Positions 18,443-28,640 of a stretch of DNA of 64,000 bases are shown piece after piece (within the stretch, counting starts at the first letter, position 1; each line of letters starts with the position of its first letter). Source of the DNA: Caulobacter sp. (GTDB taxonomy: Bacteria; Pseudomonadota; Alphaproteobacteria; Caulobacterales; Caulobacteraceae). The notes under the pieces were generated by a model. That model made no database searches and was not told where the DNA came from. It saw only the letters and a list, made by a program, of their open reading frames with translations. The position numbers were made by a program, and so were the translations under genes. Location: the NCBI GenBank assembly GCA_016125585.1, contig WGLL01000002.1, forward strand, positions 268,666 through 332,665. Direction: 5' to 3'.

Positions 18443-21400
18443 TCACCCCCCGATCTTGGCCACGTTGTCGTCGGAGTTGCGGTCGATGAGGATGTTGTAG
18501 GGATCGACCCCGACGAAGGCGGGCTTCTTGTCGACGGTGAAGGTCAGGGTCTGCCTGCCCGATTTGATCGGCCGCCGCTGCAGCACCAGCACCTTGCTCT
18601 TGTCGAAGCCCTTGTCGCCCGGCTTGGCGGTGAAGACGCCGATATCCAGCATCTCGTTCATCGGCGCCGCCGTCTCCTTGCCCTTGCCGTCGGCGTAGAG
18701 CTTCTTGGCCTCGACGGTGATGGAGACGTCGAACCTGCCGTCCTTGCGGGCGACGACCGAGCTGGAGGCGACCTTCACGTCATACAGGGTGATCCGCTCG
18801 AACAGATCGGTGATCAGGTCCTGCTTGTCGGCCGGGGCCTCGGCGCGGAACAGGGCGATCAGGTCGGTCGAGATCGGATAGGGGGCGCCCTTGAAGGCGT
18901 GCTGCTCCAGGAAGACGTGCAGGGCGTGGTTGACCTTGTCCTCGCCGATCTCCTCGGCCAGGCGGTACATGACCAGCGAGCCCTTGCGGTAGTGGATATA
19001 GCCCTGGTTCGGCTCAACGCGGCTGAGCGGCTTTTCCTCGACCGGCTGGCCGCCGCGCGACCGCAGATAGCTGTCGAGTTCGAACTTGAGGAACTTGCGG
19101 ATCTGGTCCTCGCCATAGAGCTTCTTCATCACCCTCAGGGAGGAGTACTGCGCCATGGTCTCGCTCATCAGGGTCACGCCCTCCTGGTCGGCGCCGACCA
19201 CCTGATGGGCCCACCACTGGTGGCCGATCTCATGGGCGCCGACATAGGTGACCATGTCGATCTTCTCCGGATCGCTGTAGTCGGCGATGAAGAACAGACC
19301 CTCCGACCAGGGCATGGTCCCGGCGAAGGCCTGGGCGAACTGGGCGTAGTCGGGGAACTCGATGAATCGCAGATGGTCGAACTGATAGGGGCTGAAATTG
19401 GTCTGGTAATAGTCCAGCGCCGCCTTCATCGCCGCCTTCATGCGATCGACATTCCAGGGGTGGGCCGGGTCGTAATAGACCTCCAGCTCGACCCCCTTGT
19501 AGTTTTCCCGGCTGACGGCGTAGCGCGCCGACTGGATGGAGAAGAAGGGCATCACCGGCGCCTCGGTAATGAACCGGGCCCTGCGACGCTTGCCCGTGGG
19601 CGTGTCGACGATCCGGTCGGATACCCGCTTGCCCGGCGCGATCGGCGTCTGGTCGGCGGCGGTGGTGATGGTGATGTCCGAGGTCATGAAGTCGGCGTCG
19701 TGGCGCAGGTAGTTGAACTGCCGTGACGGGACGTCGCCCAGTTTGGCGATCGGCTGATCGGGATTGAGGCCGTACTTGCGACGCTTGGCCCGGTCCTGCA
19801 GCCCGTCGCCGGGCCAGATGCCCAGGGCCGGGGCGAACTCGGCGGAATTGATGAAGGTGCCGTTGTCGACGATGCGCCTTTCGTTGCCGCTGTTCTTGAA
19901 GCCCTTCTGCGACCGCTCGGTGATGAAACTCATCGTCCGCACCTCGCCCGGCGCCATCGGGGTGTCGAAGGTGAAGATGCGATAGTTGAAGCGGTCCAGC
20001 GTCTCCTTGGGCCGGGCGCCCTGGATCGACAGGCCCTTGACCTTGAGATCGCGGTCAAAGCGGACATGGACCTCGCGCAGCGGCTGGTCGGTCATGTTCT
20101 TCAGCACATAGTCGCCGGTGACCACCATGCTGGGCTGGTGCGGCCGCAGATCGACGTCCAGCTTCATCGACTGGATCTTGGGCTGCGGCACCTTGTCGTA
20201 GTGGCGCTGGACGATCAGCACCTTCTCGTAGTCGGCCTGCCATTTCTCGTTGTCGATGGTGTTGCGGTAGTCGTTCCAGACGTTGGTGTTGAGGAAGATC
20301 CAGCCTCCGACCGCGGCGGTGGCCAGGAGGGTGATCCCGAACAACAGGCCGGCGCGGCTGTTGAGCCGGTGCGGCAGGCGGCGCAGCCGGGGCCACAGCC
20401 GCTGCTCGGCGCCGCGCCGCCAAAGGCCCCAGGAGAGCACCAGCAGCAGCAGGGCGAACAGGGACCAGTAGGTCCGGGCGATCCAGGCCCCGATCCAGAA
20501 CTTGCCCAGGCCATTGATATCCGACATCGGCGTGCCGAAGCCGCCGTCGTTGGGAATGGACGCGTAGTTGTAGAGAATGTGGTCGAAGCCGAGATTGCCC
20601 AGCGTCAGGGTGGTGATCAGATAGATCACCATCAGCCCCCAGCCGACGAACTTGTGGGGACTGATCGCCTGGATGAAGACCGCCAGCGCCGCCATCAGTA
20701 TGCAGTCGACGGTCTGCGGCAGGACGTACCACAGCAGCCATTTGCCAAGCTCGTAGTGGGGATAGCCCTTGAAGGTCTGGATCAGGATCGCCGCGACCAT
20801 GCTGATCAGCAGGGTCGAGATCAGCACCAGGGAAATGGCCAGGGTCTTGGGGGCGACGAAGGCCCAGTCGGGCACCGGCGAGGCGTCGATGATCTCGTGG
20901 GTCTTCTTTTCGCGCTCCCGCCAGACCAGCTCACCGGCGTAGTAGACGGCGATGATCGTCGGGATGATGGAGAAACTGCCCAGCAGCGCCGGAATCAGGA
21001 CCCGGGTCAGCGGATAGATGGCGCCGCCGTAGCCGGTGTCGTCGGTCGCGCCCCACAGGCCGCCCAGGGCGTTGAACAGGCCGATGGCCAGAAGCACCAG
21101 ATAGGCCGGGCTGCCGAACACCTGGCCCATGTCGAGCCGGGTGCGCTTCATCAGCTGCGCCCAGGCCGTGCTCCAGCCGAACGACGGTTTCGGCAGGGCC
21201 TGGAGGGCCAGGGACGGGCGCTCGCCCGACGGTGTGACCGCCGCCGCCGCGGCCAGCCTGGCCTGGCGCGCCCGCTTGCCCGAAAGTTTGCCCGGGGTGA
21301 ACCGGAACAGCAGCATCGGCAGGCTCAGCACCACCGCCGACAGGGCCAAGGCATAGACGCGGTTGAACAGGATGACGCCGTCGAGGGCCGGGACCAGGGT

Positions 21401-22084
21401 GTTCCGGTCGGCCGCTGTCCAGTATTTGGTCGTCAGGAAGAAGGCGCCGAAGCCCATCGGCTCCCAGTGGGCGGCGATCTCGCGCAGTTCGGGCTTGCGC
21501 GTCAGGATGTTGCTGACGGTCCAGATCACCAGGAAGGCGATCACCCCGACATAGGTCCACATCATCGACCGGGTTGTGGTGGCCAGGACGAAGAACAGCG
21601 CAGAGGTCAGCAGGATGTTGGGCAGGGCGATGACGAAGTAACTGAACAGGAAGGGTTCCAGCGTCAGCGGCCCCAGGGTTTCCTTGTCCACCCAAGGCAT
21701 GACGCTGCCGATGACGATGCCCAGCGGCACCGCCAGGAAGGCCAGGGACGCGGCCAGGAAGGCGCCAGTGAAGCGGCCGTAGAGATAGTCGAACCGCCGG
21801 ATCGAGGTGGATCGCAGGATGCCGCCAAAGCCGGTCTCGTCATCGCGGACGATAACGTTGGCCACGAAGGCCGTGGACACGAACATGAAGAACAGCGTCC
21901 AGATCAGATGGGTCTGGGCGATGGCGAAGGGCGCGTTCTTGTGAATCGCGCCGCCGCCGCCGATCTGGATCTGGTCGATCACCACGGACCCGAAAGTCAG
22001 CAGAAAAAAGATGGCCGCGGCGACCCAGAACACCGGGTTCTTGACCTGATAGCGGAACTCGAAGCTGGCGATCTTGAGGAACAT
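18443..22084 (-). CDS. ABC-2 type permease fused to M1 family aminopeptidase domain
   Basis: 1213 aa: multiple TM segments; C-terminal VGAHEIGHQWWAHQVVGADQEGVTLMSETMAQYSSL, M1 HExxH-type motif. Confidence 0.93.
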   Translation of the reverse strand: MFLKIASFEFRYQVKNPVFWVAAAIFFLLTFGSVVIDQIQIGGGGAIHKNAPFAIAQTHLIWTLFFMFVSTAFVANVIVRDDETGFGGILRSTSIRRFDYLYGRFTGAFLAASLAFLAVPLGIVIGSVMPWVDKETLGPLTLEPFLFSYFVIALPNILLTSALFFVLATTTRSMMWTYVGVIAFLVIWTVSNILTRKPELREIAAHWEPMGFGAFFLTTKYWTAADRNTLVPALDGVILFNRVYALALSAVVLSLPMLLFRFTPGKLSGKRARQARLAAAAAVTPSGERPSLALQALPKPSFGWSTAWAQLMKRTRLDMGQVFGSPAYLVLLAIGLFNALGGLWGATDDTGYGGAIYPLTRVLIPALLGSFSIIPTIIAVYYAGELVWREREKKTHEIIDASPVPDWAFVAPKTLAISLVLISTLLISMVAAILIQTFKGYPHYELGKWLLWYVLPQTVDCILMAALAVFIQAISPHKFVGWGLMVIYLITTLTLGNLGFDHILYNYASIPNDGGFGTPMSDINGLGKFWIGAWIARTYWSLFALLLLVLSWGLWRRGAEQRLWPRLRRLPHRLNSRAGLLFGITLLATAAVGGWIFLNTNVWNDYRNTIDNEKWQADYEKVLIVQRHYDKVPQPKIQSMKLDVDLRPHQPSMVVTGDYVLKNMTDQPLREVHVRFDRDLKVKGLSIQGARPKETLDRFNYRIFTFDTPMAPGEVRTMSFITERSQKGFKNSGNERRIVDNGTFINSAEFAPALGIWPGDGLQDRAKRRKYGLNPDQPIAKLGDVPSRQFNYLRHDADFMTSDITITTAADQTPIAPGKRVSDRIVDTPTGKRRRARFITEAPVMPFFSIQSARYAVSRENYKGVELEVYYDPAHPWNVDRMKAAMKAALDYYQTNFSPYQFDHLRFIEFPDYAQFAQAFAGTMPWSEGLFFIADYSDPEKIDMVTYVGAHEIGHQWWAHQVVGADQEGVTLMSETMAQYSSLRVMKKLYGEDQIRKFLKFELDSYLRSRGGQPVEEKPLSRVEPNQGYIHYRKGSLVMYRLAEEIGEDKVNHALHVFLEQHAFKGAPYPISTDLIALFRAEAPADKQDLITDLFERITLYDVKVASSSVVARKDGRFDVSITVEAKKLYADGKGKETAAPMNEMLDIGVFTAKPGDKGFDKSKVLVLQRRPIKSGRQTLTFTVDKKPAFVGVDPYNILIDRNSDDNVAKIGG

Positions 22085-22095
22085 GACCCGGATCC

Positions 22096-22971
22096 TCAGG
22101 CGGCGCGGGCGGCGTGGAGGGTCGAGAAGTAGACGTCTTCCAGACCGCCCTCGACCGGCGTGAAGCCGTCGCCGGGATCGCCGTCGGACTCGATGTGAAC
22201 CACCGTCCGGCCGGTGAACAGGCGGGTGTGGATGACCGTGTAGCGCTTGCGGAGGGCCTCAAGTTCGGACTTGTCGACCGTCTTCTTCCAGATGCGGCCC
22301 TTCAGCTGGGCCACCAGCTCCAGCGGCGCGCCCTGTTTGACGATCCGGCCCTGGCAGATGATGGCCATGGCCGGGCAGAGGTCGGAGACGTCCTCGACGA
22401 TGTGGGTCGAGAGGATGACCACCACATTCTCGCCGATCTCGGCCAGCAGGTTGAGGAAGCGGTTGCGTTCCTCGGGGTCGAGGCCGGCGGTGGGTTCGTC
22501 GACGATGATCAGGGCCGGATCGCCGATCAGGGCCTGGGCGATGCCGAACCGCTGGCGCATGCCGCCGGAAAACCCGGCCAGGGCGCGCTTGCGGACATCC
22601 CAGAGGTTGGTCTGGTTGAGCAGATATTCGACGGTCTCGCGCCGCTCCTTGCCGTTGGAGACGCCCTTCAGCACCGCCATGTGGTCGAGCATGTCGTAGG
22701 CCGAGACCCGGGGGTAGACGCCGAAGTCCTGCGGCAGGTAACCGAGCACCTTGCGCAGGTCCTCGGGATCCTTCAGCACATCGATGTCGCCGAACCGGAC
22801 ATGGCCGCTGGTGGGGGCCTGCAGGGTGGCGATGGTTCGCATCAGGGTCGATTTGCCGGCCCCGTTGGGCCCGAGCAGGCCGTACATGCCCTTGGGCACG
22901 ATCAGGCTGACCTCATCCAGCGCCTTGGCGCCGTTCGGATAGATGTGCGTCAGGTTCTCGACGATGAGCAT
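22096..22971 (-). CDS. ABC transporter ATP-binding protein, partner of the ABC-M1 fusion
   Basis: MLIVENLTHIYPNGAKALDEVSLIVPKGMYGLLGPNGAGKSTLMRTIATLQAP ... FSGGMRQRFGIAQALIGDPALIIVDEPTAGLDPEER. Confidence 0.95.
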   Translation of the reverse strand: MLIVENLTHIYPNGAKALDEVSLIVPKGMYGLLGPNGAGKSTLMRTIATLQAPTSGHVRFGDIDVLKDPEDLRKVLGYLPQDFGVYPRVSAYDMLDHMAVLKGVSNGKERRETVEYLLNQTNLWDVRKRALAGFSGGMRQRFGIAQALIGDPALIIVDEPTAGLDPEERNRFLNLLAEIGENVVVILSTHIVEDVSDLCPAMAIICQGRIVKQGAPLELVAQLKGRIWKKTVDKSELEALRKRYTVIHTRLFTGRTVVHIESDGDPGDGFTPVEGGLEDVYFSTLHAARAA

Positions 22972-23211
22972 GGCGGCTCCACCCCTTGAAAAAATCCCGC
23001 AAGGCCCGAAGGCCCCAACTCCCCGGTCGCCAGTCTTGGCCGGGCGGCGATCCCGGGGCAAGTGAAACAACGGTAAGGGGAATGTCGCGCGAACGCGGTG
23101 CGGCGTCAGATCGCCGCCCGGGGTGTAACAATCTTGAACGAATTTCCCAACGGCGCATTATGATATCCGGGATCACCGGGCCGTTCAGTAGGGAGGCGCG
23201 CCGGGAGATGC

Positions 23212-24192
23212 TTGTTTGTCTCCGGAGTTGCGTTCCTTGCGTCTGTGTCGCTCGCGTTGATGTCCGCTTCCGCATCACACTTCATGCCCCGCGGAGACGC
23301 CGCCGGAGCCGATCGGGGCTTCGAACGGTTCAAGTCTCTCGTGCTCGAGGTCGCCACCCAGCCGGCGCTGGACGCGGTGATCGCCCATCCCGAGTTTCCG
23401 CGGGTCGCCCTGGCGATGGTCGAGGGCTGGGGACCCCACAACGAGGATGACGCGGGCATGACCCGCACCCTGCGGGACGTCGGCCACTATATGGCCGGTG
23501 TCTGGAGCCTGGCCCTGTCGGGCTCGGCAGAGCGCCTGAGCCATGTCAGCCTGACCCGATTGTTCGAGCCCCTCGGCCTGGGCAGCCGCACCCGGGCCCA
23601 TGCCCTGATCGCCTATTTCCGCACCCGGGGCATGATCCGCCCGATCGAGAGCCGGGGCGACGGGCGGTTGCGAAACTACGAGGCGGCGCCGGCGCTCAGG
23701 CAGCTGTTTCACAACCGCTTCCGGCGGGAACTGACCACGGCCGCGCCGCTGATCGCCGGGGCGGACGCCATCCTGGCCCGATGGGACGAGCCGGGCCTGT
23801 TCGAGGCCTTCATGGTCGCCAACGGCCAGTTCATGGTCGGCAGCTATCTCAACTTCGACCGCGAGGCGGCCAATCTCGACGTCTTCGCCCAGCGTCATGC
23901 CGGCCTGACCGTCCTTGGGCAGATCATCGCGGCGGCCCCGCGAACCGGCGTGTTCCCGCCCGATGGGCCGGTGGCCATCAATCTGCGGGACATCGCCCGT
24001 CGCTCGGGCGTGTCGCGGGCCCAGGCGCGAAACGTCATCCGGGCAGGGGAAAAGGCCGGATTCCTGACGACGCGGGAGGAGGGATGGGTGGACTTGTCGC
24101 CCGACCTTCGCCACCAGCTCGTCTATCTGCTGGCGGCCTATGTCCTCAGCCTGACCTGGTGCGCCAACCAGGCGATGGGCGAGACCGTCTGA
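23212..24192 (+). CDS. Hypothetical protein with two predicted winged-helix segments (start may be 23284)
   Basis: SLTRLFEPLGLGSRTRAHALIAYFRTRGMIRPIESRGDGR and INLRDIARRSGVSRAQARNVIRAGEKAGFLTTREEGWVDLS both read as wHTH units. Confidence 0.65.
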   Translation: MFVSGVAFLASVSLALMSASASHFMPRGDAAGADRGFERFKSLVLEVATQPALDAVIAHPEFPRVALAMVEGWGPHNEDDAGMTRTLRDVGHYMAGVWSLALSGSAERLSHVSLTRLFEPLGLGSRTRAHALIAYFRTRGMIRPIESRGDGRLRNYEAAPALRQLFHNRFRRELTTAAPLIAGADAILARWDEPGLFEAFMVANGQFMVGSYLNFDREAANLDVFAQRHAGLTVLGQIIAAAPRTGVFPPDGPVAINLRDIARRSGVSRAQARNVIRAGEKAGFLTTREEGWVDLSPDLRHQLVYLLAAYVLSLTWCANQAMGETV

Positions 24193-24310
24193 GGCCCGAC
24201 CGGGCCCTGTTTGTCGCCCGGGTCTCTGAAATGTGACCCGGGTCCCGGGATATGCGGCGGCGCTGATGCGTTTCGCTCGGGACCAACCACACAAACAGGA
24301 CACCTGAGAC

Positions 24311-24487
24311 ATGCTCAAATGGGCCCTTATTCTCGCCGTCGTGGCGATCATCGCCGGGGTGCTCGGCTTTGGCGGCATCGCCGGCGCCGCCGCCGGGATC
24401 GCCAAGCTCCTGTTCGGCCTGTTCGTCATCGGCTTCCTGATCGTCCTGGCCCTCGGCATCTTCGGGGCCAAGAAACTGACCAGCTGA
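24311..24487 (+). CDS. DUF1328 small membrane protein, second paralog (58 aa)
   Basis: [58 protein letters not shown]. Confidence 0.9.
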   Translation: MLKWALILAVVAIIAGVLGFGGIAGAAAGIAKLLFGLFVIGFLIVLALGIFGAKKLTS

Positions 24488-24585
24488 CGCGGGTCGTTCC
24501 GGCGCCGGGCGGGCGGTCTAAACCAAGGCGAAAGGCTTGAGGCGTATGACAGCCTCCAAGTTGAGACGTCCGAAAGCGCCCGCCC

Positions 24586-25665
24586 GTGCAGATCGACATT
24601 GTCCGCCCCGATGAACTGACAGCCGCCCAGGTCGAACACTGGGCGGGACTGCAGGGCGGCGATACGCGGCTGCACAGCCCCTTCCTGTCGCCCGGCTGGG
24701 CGCGGGCGGTGGCGGCGGCCCAGGGCTCCCGGGCCAACGTCAAGGTCGCCCTGCTGCACGAGGGGGGCGAGGCCCGGGGGTTCATGGCCGTCAAGGCCGG
24801 GTTGCTGACCGCCATGCCGGTCGGGGCGCCGATGTGCGACTACCAGGGCCTGGTGGCCGAGCCGGGAACTCCGTTCGATGCGGTGCACATGGTTCAGGCG
24901 CTGGGCGTCGGCCGGTTCGACTTCTGCCACATGCTGGAAGGCCAGAGCGGCTTCGAGGCCCACCTCAAGGGCGCCCAGCCCTCCTTCGCCATCGACATGC
25001 CCGAGGGCTACGAAGCCTATGCCCAGGCCCGGCGCGCCGCCGGCGTCACCGCCCTGAAGGACACCGACAAGAAGCGCCGCAAGATGGAGCGCGAGGCCGG
25101 CACGCCCGTTTTCGCCGCCTTCTCCCGCTCGCGGGCCGACTTCGACCAACTGATCGCTTGGAAGCGGGCGCAGTGGAAGGCCACCGGCCAGACCGACGTG
25201 CTGGCCGCCGGCTGGACCTCGAAACTGGTGCGCGACCTGTTCCAGAGCCGCGACCCGGATTTCGGCGGCGTCCTGTTCACCCTCCATGTCGGCGAAAAGC
25301 TGGTCGCGGCCCAGTTCAACCTGAGGGCTCACGGGGCGATCAACAGCTGGCTGATCGGCCATGACCCGGCCTTCGAGCGCTGGAGCCCGGGGATGATCCT
25401 GTTCCAGGATATCCTGCGCTGGATGGATTCCTCGCCCTACTGGCGGCTGGACCTGGGCGCCGGCGACTACCGCTTCAAGCGCGAGCTGGCCAACGTCGTG
25501 ACCCCGGTCTCCCACGGCTTCGTCGGCGACGCCTCTCCGGCCGCCCTGATGCGCGGCGCCGCCTATGCCCTGCGCCAGGCGGCCGAGTCCCTGCCGCTGG
25601 GCCCGGTGTCGGCGCTGCCCGGCAAGGCCATGCGGCGGCTTGACCTGATCCGCGGATTGCGGTGA
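24586..25665 (+). CDS. GNAT family N-acetyltransferase (CelD/BcsL-like)
   Basis: MQIDIVRPDELTAAQVEHWAGLQGGDTRLHSPFLSPGWARAVAAAQG; LVAAQFNLRAHGAINSWLIGHDPAFERWSPGMILFQDILRWM. Confidence 0.82.
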   Translation: MQIDIVRPDELTAAQVEHWAGLQGGDTRLHSPFLSPGWARAVAAAQGSRANVKVALLHEGGEARGFMAVKAGLLTAMPVGAPMCDYQGLVAEPGTPFDAVHMVQALGVGRFDFCHMLEGQSGFEAHLKGAQPSFAIDMPEGYEAYAQARRAAGVTALKDTDKKRRKMEREAGTPVFAAFSRSRADFDQLIAWKRAQWKATGQTDVLAAGWTSKLVRDLFQSRDPDFGGVLFTLHVGEKLVAAQFNLRAHGAINSWLIGHDPAFERWSPGMILFQDILRWMDSSPYWRLDLGAGDYRFKRELANVVTPVSHGFVGDASPAALMRGAAYALRQAAESLPLGPVSALPGKAMRRLDLIRGLR

Positions 25666-25697
25666 AGCCTGCGGGCTCCCACAGGCCCAGGCTTTCC

Positions 25698-26900
25698 ATG
25701 ACCCTCACCATCGACGACATCCGCGCCGCCGCGGCCCGCCTTGAGGGCCACGTCGAGCGCACGCCCTGCCGCTATTCCCGCACCCTGTCGGAGATTACCG
25801 GGGCGCAGGTGTGGGTGAAGTTCGAGAACCTGCAGTTCACCGCCGCCTACAAGGAGCGCGGCGCGCTGAACAAACTGCTGCTGATGAGCGAGGCCGACCG
25901 GGCCAAGGGCGTCATCGCCGCCAGCGCCGGCAACCACGCCCAGGGCCTGGCCTATCACGCCACCCGGCTGGGCATCCCCTCGACCATCGTCATGCCCAAG
26001 GGCACGCCCTTCGTGAAGGTCGAGCACACCCGCAACCACGGCGCCACCGTGGTCATCGAGGGCGAGAGCTACGACGACGCCTACGCCCACGCCATGAAGC
26101 TGAAGGCCGAGAAGGGCATGACCTTCGTCCATCCCTTCGACGACTATGAGGTGATGGCCGGCCAGGGGACCATCGCCCTGGAGATGCTGGAGGATGTGCC
26201 GGATCTGGAGATCCTGCCGGTGCCGATCGGCGGCGGCGGCCTGATCAGCGGCGTCGGCACGGCGGCCAAGGCGCTGCGGCCCGATATCCGCATCATCGGC
26301 TGCGAGCCGGCGATGTATCCCAGCTTCACCGCCCGCATGCGCGGCATCAACGGCCAGTCCGGCGGCCAGACCATCGCCGAGGGCATCGCCGTCAAACAGG
26401 TCGGCGAGCTGACCTATGGCGTCGCCCGGCCGATCATCGAGGATGTGCTGCTGCTCGAGGAGTCCTTCATCGAACGGGCGGTGGCCCTCTACTGCAATGT
26501 CGAGAAGACCGTGGCCGAGGGCGCCGGGGCGGCGTCGCTGGCCGCCCTGCTGGCCTATCCCGAGCGATTCCGCGGCAAGAAGTGCGGCCTGATCCTCTGC
26601 GGCGGCAACATCGACACCCGCCTGCTGGCCAGCGTCCTGACCCGCGAACTGGTGCGGGCCCAGCGGCTGGTCTCCCTGCGCATCGTCGGCGACGACCGCC
26701 CGGGCCTGCTGGCCACCGTCTCCCGGGTGATCGGCGAGATGGGCGGCAACATCATCGAGGTGGCGCACAATCGCCTGGCCCTCGACGTGCCGGCCAAGGG
26801 CGCCGAGTTCGACATCATGATCGAGACCCGCGACGCCCGGCACACCCAGGAGATCATGGATGTGCTGCGCGAACACGGCTACCCGCCCCGCGCGGTCTAG
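25698..26900 (+). CDS. ilvA: Threonine ammonia-lyase with C-terminal ACT domain
   Basis: VWVKFENLQFTAAYKERGALNKLL...ASAGNHAQGLAYHATRLGIPSTIVMP...GGGGLISGVGTAAK; ACT RIVGDDRPGLLATVSRVI. Confidence 0.94.
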   Translation: MTLTIDDIRAAAARLEGHVERTPCRYSRTLSEITGAQVWVKFENLQFTAAYKERGALNKLLLMSEADRAKGVIAASAGNHAQGLAYHATRLGIPSTIVMPKGTPFVKVEHTRNHGATVVIEGESYDDAYAHAMKLKAEKGMTFVHPFDDYEVMAGQGTIALEMLEDVPDLEILPVPIGGGGLISGVGTAAKALRPDIRIIGCEPAMYPSFTARMRGINGQSGGQTIAEGIAVKQVGELTYGVARPIIEDVLLLEESFIERAVALYCNVEKTVAEGAGAASLAALLAYPERFRGKKCGLILCGGNIDTRLLASVLTRELVRAQRLVSLRIVGDDRPGLLATVSRVIGEMGGNIIEVAHNRLALDVPAKGAEFDIMIETRDARHTQEIMDVLREHGYPPRAV

Positions 26901-27001
26901 AGGCGCGGCGAAAACCACGAGGCGGGCCCGCCCCCTCTTCGCAGGGTGACGACCAGCGCGAAACTCGCTAACTGCGCTTCATCGTTCCACAGAGAGCCGC
27001 C

Positions 27002-27499
27002 ATGCGCCGCATCGCCACTGTCCTGCTCGCCGCCGTCGCGGCCCTGTCCCTGGCCGCCTGCGACGGCGGCAAGGCGGCCCGCAAGAACCTGATGGAAGGG
27101 ACCGAGTTCCTGGCCGAGAACGCCAAGGCCGAAGGGGTCAGGACCCTGCCCGACGGTCTGCAGTATCGCATCATCGAGTCCGGTCCGACCACGGGCCTCA
27201 AGCCCCGTCGCGGCGACGAGATCAAGGTCCACTACGAAGGCAAGCTGCTGAACGGCGAGGTGTTCGACTCCAGCTTCGAGCGCGGCGCCCCGACCACCAT
27301 GGAGCTGAACAATCTGGTCAAGGGCTGGATGGAGGCCGTGCCGATGATGCGGCCCGGAGACACCTGGGTGCTCTATGTCCCGCCGGACCTCGGCTACGGC
27401 AAGGACGGATCGGGCGGCATTCCGCCCAATGCGGTGCTGGTGTTCCGCATCGAACTGATCGACGTCCTGCCGTCCGGGCGGAATTCGGCCAGGGGCTGA
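27002..27499 (+). CDS. FKBP-type peptidyl-prolyl cis-trans isomerase, lipoprotein
   Basis: Lipobox LSLAAC; LKPRRGDEIKVHYEGKLLNGEVFDSSFERG...VPMMRPGDTWVLYVPPDLGYG. Confidence 0.95.
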   Translation: MRRIATVLLAAVAALSLAACDGGKAARKNLMEGTEFLAENAKAEGVRTLPDGLQYRIIESGPTTGLKPRRGDEIKVHYEGKLLNGEVFDSSFERGAPTTMELNNLVKGWMEAVPMMRPGDTWVLYVPPDLGYGKDGSGGIPPNAVLVFRIELIDVLPSGRNSARG

Positions 27500-27503
27500 C
27501 GCG

Positions 27504-27523
27504 CCTCCCCCGAGGGGGAGCGG
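27504..27523. terminator. Short GC hairpin between convergent FKBP and purU genes
   Basis: CTCCCCCgaGGGGGAG inverted repeat in a 24-bp convergent gap; no T tract. Confidence 0.4.
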
Positions 27524-28381
27524 TCAATCCGTGAACACCACCGTCTTGCGGCCGTTCAGCAGCACCCGGTCTTCCAGCCGCCAGCGCAGGGCGCGAGCCA
27601 GGACGCGGCGTTCGATGTCGCGCCCCTTGCGGATCAGGTCTTCGGGCCGGTCGCGGTGGCTGATGCGCTCGACGTCCTGTTCGATGATCGGCCCCTCGTC
27701 GAGATCGCCGGTGACATAGTGGGCGCTGGCCCCGATCACCTTCACCCCCCGGGCATGGGCCTGGTGATAGGGCCTGGCGCCCTTGAAGCCCGGCAGGAAG
27801 CTGTGGTGGATGTTGATGCAGCGCCCTTCCAGCTTGGCCGCCAGCCCGTCGGACAGCACCTGCATGTAGCGGGCGAGGACCACGATGTCGGTCTTCGTCT
27901 CGCGGATCAGCGCCCACAGTTCGGCCTCCTGCTCCAGCTTGGTCTCCTTGCTGACCGGCAGGTGATGGAAGGGCAGGCCTTTCAGATCGACATGACGGAA
28001 GGTCTCGGCGGCGTGGTTCGAGACCACCGCCGCCACATCCATCGGCAGCTCCTCGATGCGCCAGCGGTAGATCAGGTCGGCCAGACAGTGGTCGGTCTTG
28101 CTGGCCAGGATCATCACCCGGTAGCGGTCGGCCGGATCACGCAGGGTCCAGCGCATGGCAAACGCCGCCCCGACCGGTTCGAAGCCGGCCTTCAACTCGG
28201 CCACTCCCGCCTCGCCGGGGTCGAACACCACCCGCATGAAGAAGGCCCCGGTCTCGGCGTCGTTGAACTGCTGCGCATCGAGGATGTTGCAGTCGCGGTC
28301 GGCCAGAAAGGCGGACACGGCGGCGACGATGCCGCGCCGGTCAGGGCAGGACAGGGTCAGGATGGGGGCGTTGGCGATCAT
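27524..28381 (-). CDS. purU: Formyltetrahydrofolate deformylase
   Basis: [35 protein letters not shown]...[53 protein letters not shown]; start trimmed to MIANAPIL. Confidence 0.96.
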   Translation of the reverse strand: MIANAPILTLSCPDRRGIVAAVSAFLADRDCNILDAQQFNDAETGAFFMRVVFDPGEAGVAELKAGFEPVGAAFAMRWTLRDPADRYRVMILASKTDHCLADLIYRWRIEELPMDVAAVVSNHAAETFRHVDLKGLPFHHLPVSKETKLEQEAELWALIRETKTDIVVLARYMQVLSDGLAAKLEGRCINIHHSFLPGFKGARPYHQAHARGVKVIGASAHYVTGDLDEGPIIEQDVERISHRDRPEDLIRKGRDIERRVLARALRWRLEDRVLLNGRKTVVFTD

Positions 28382-28426
28382 GGCAGATGGCCGGTAGCGG
28401 CCCCGGGGCGGCAGGGCAAGCCGACA

Positions 28427-28626
28427 AATCCTCCTCCGGCCGCAGGTCGGGGGAGGGGGACCGCGCGAAGCGGGGGTGGAGGGGGCGGCGCAGGGCCTTG
28501 AAGGGGAGACCCGAAGGGCCGCGCTCTCGGGCGACTCGCCAACCATCGGCGCTGCCCCCTCCACCGCCGCCCCTTGAGTCGGGGCGGCGGTCCCCCTCCC
28601 CCACGCTTCGCGCGGAGGAGGATATT
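28427..28626. repeat. Nested inverted-repeat element between purU and argE
   Basis: Outer arms GGGGGAGGGGGACCGC/GCGGTCCCCCTCCCCC; inner arms GGTGGAGGGGGC/GCCCCCTCCACC-like; hairpin ACCGCCGCCCC-TTGAGTC-GGGGCGGCGGT. Confidence 0.8.
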
Positions 28627-28640
28627 GGGTAGAGCTTGCC

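Noticed and set aside
20066-22132. 688-aa plus-strand ORF
   Set aside because: Antisense to the ABC-M1 fusion; Gln/Gly/Asp/Arg-rich shadow translation
24230-24280. EcfG promoter before the second DUF1328 gene
   Set aside because: -35 is GGGAT rather than GGAAC; too degenerate to call as a feature
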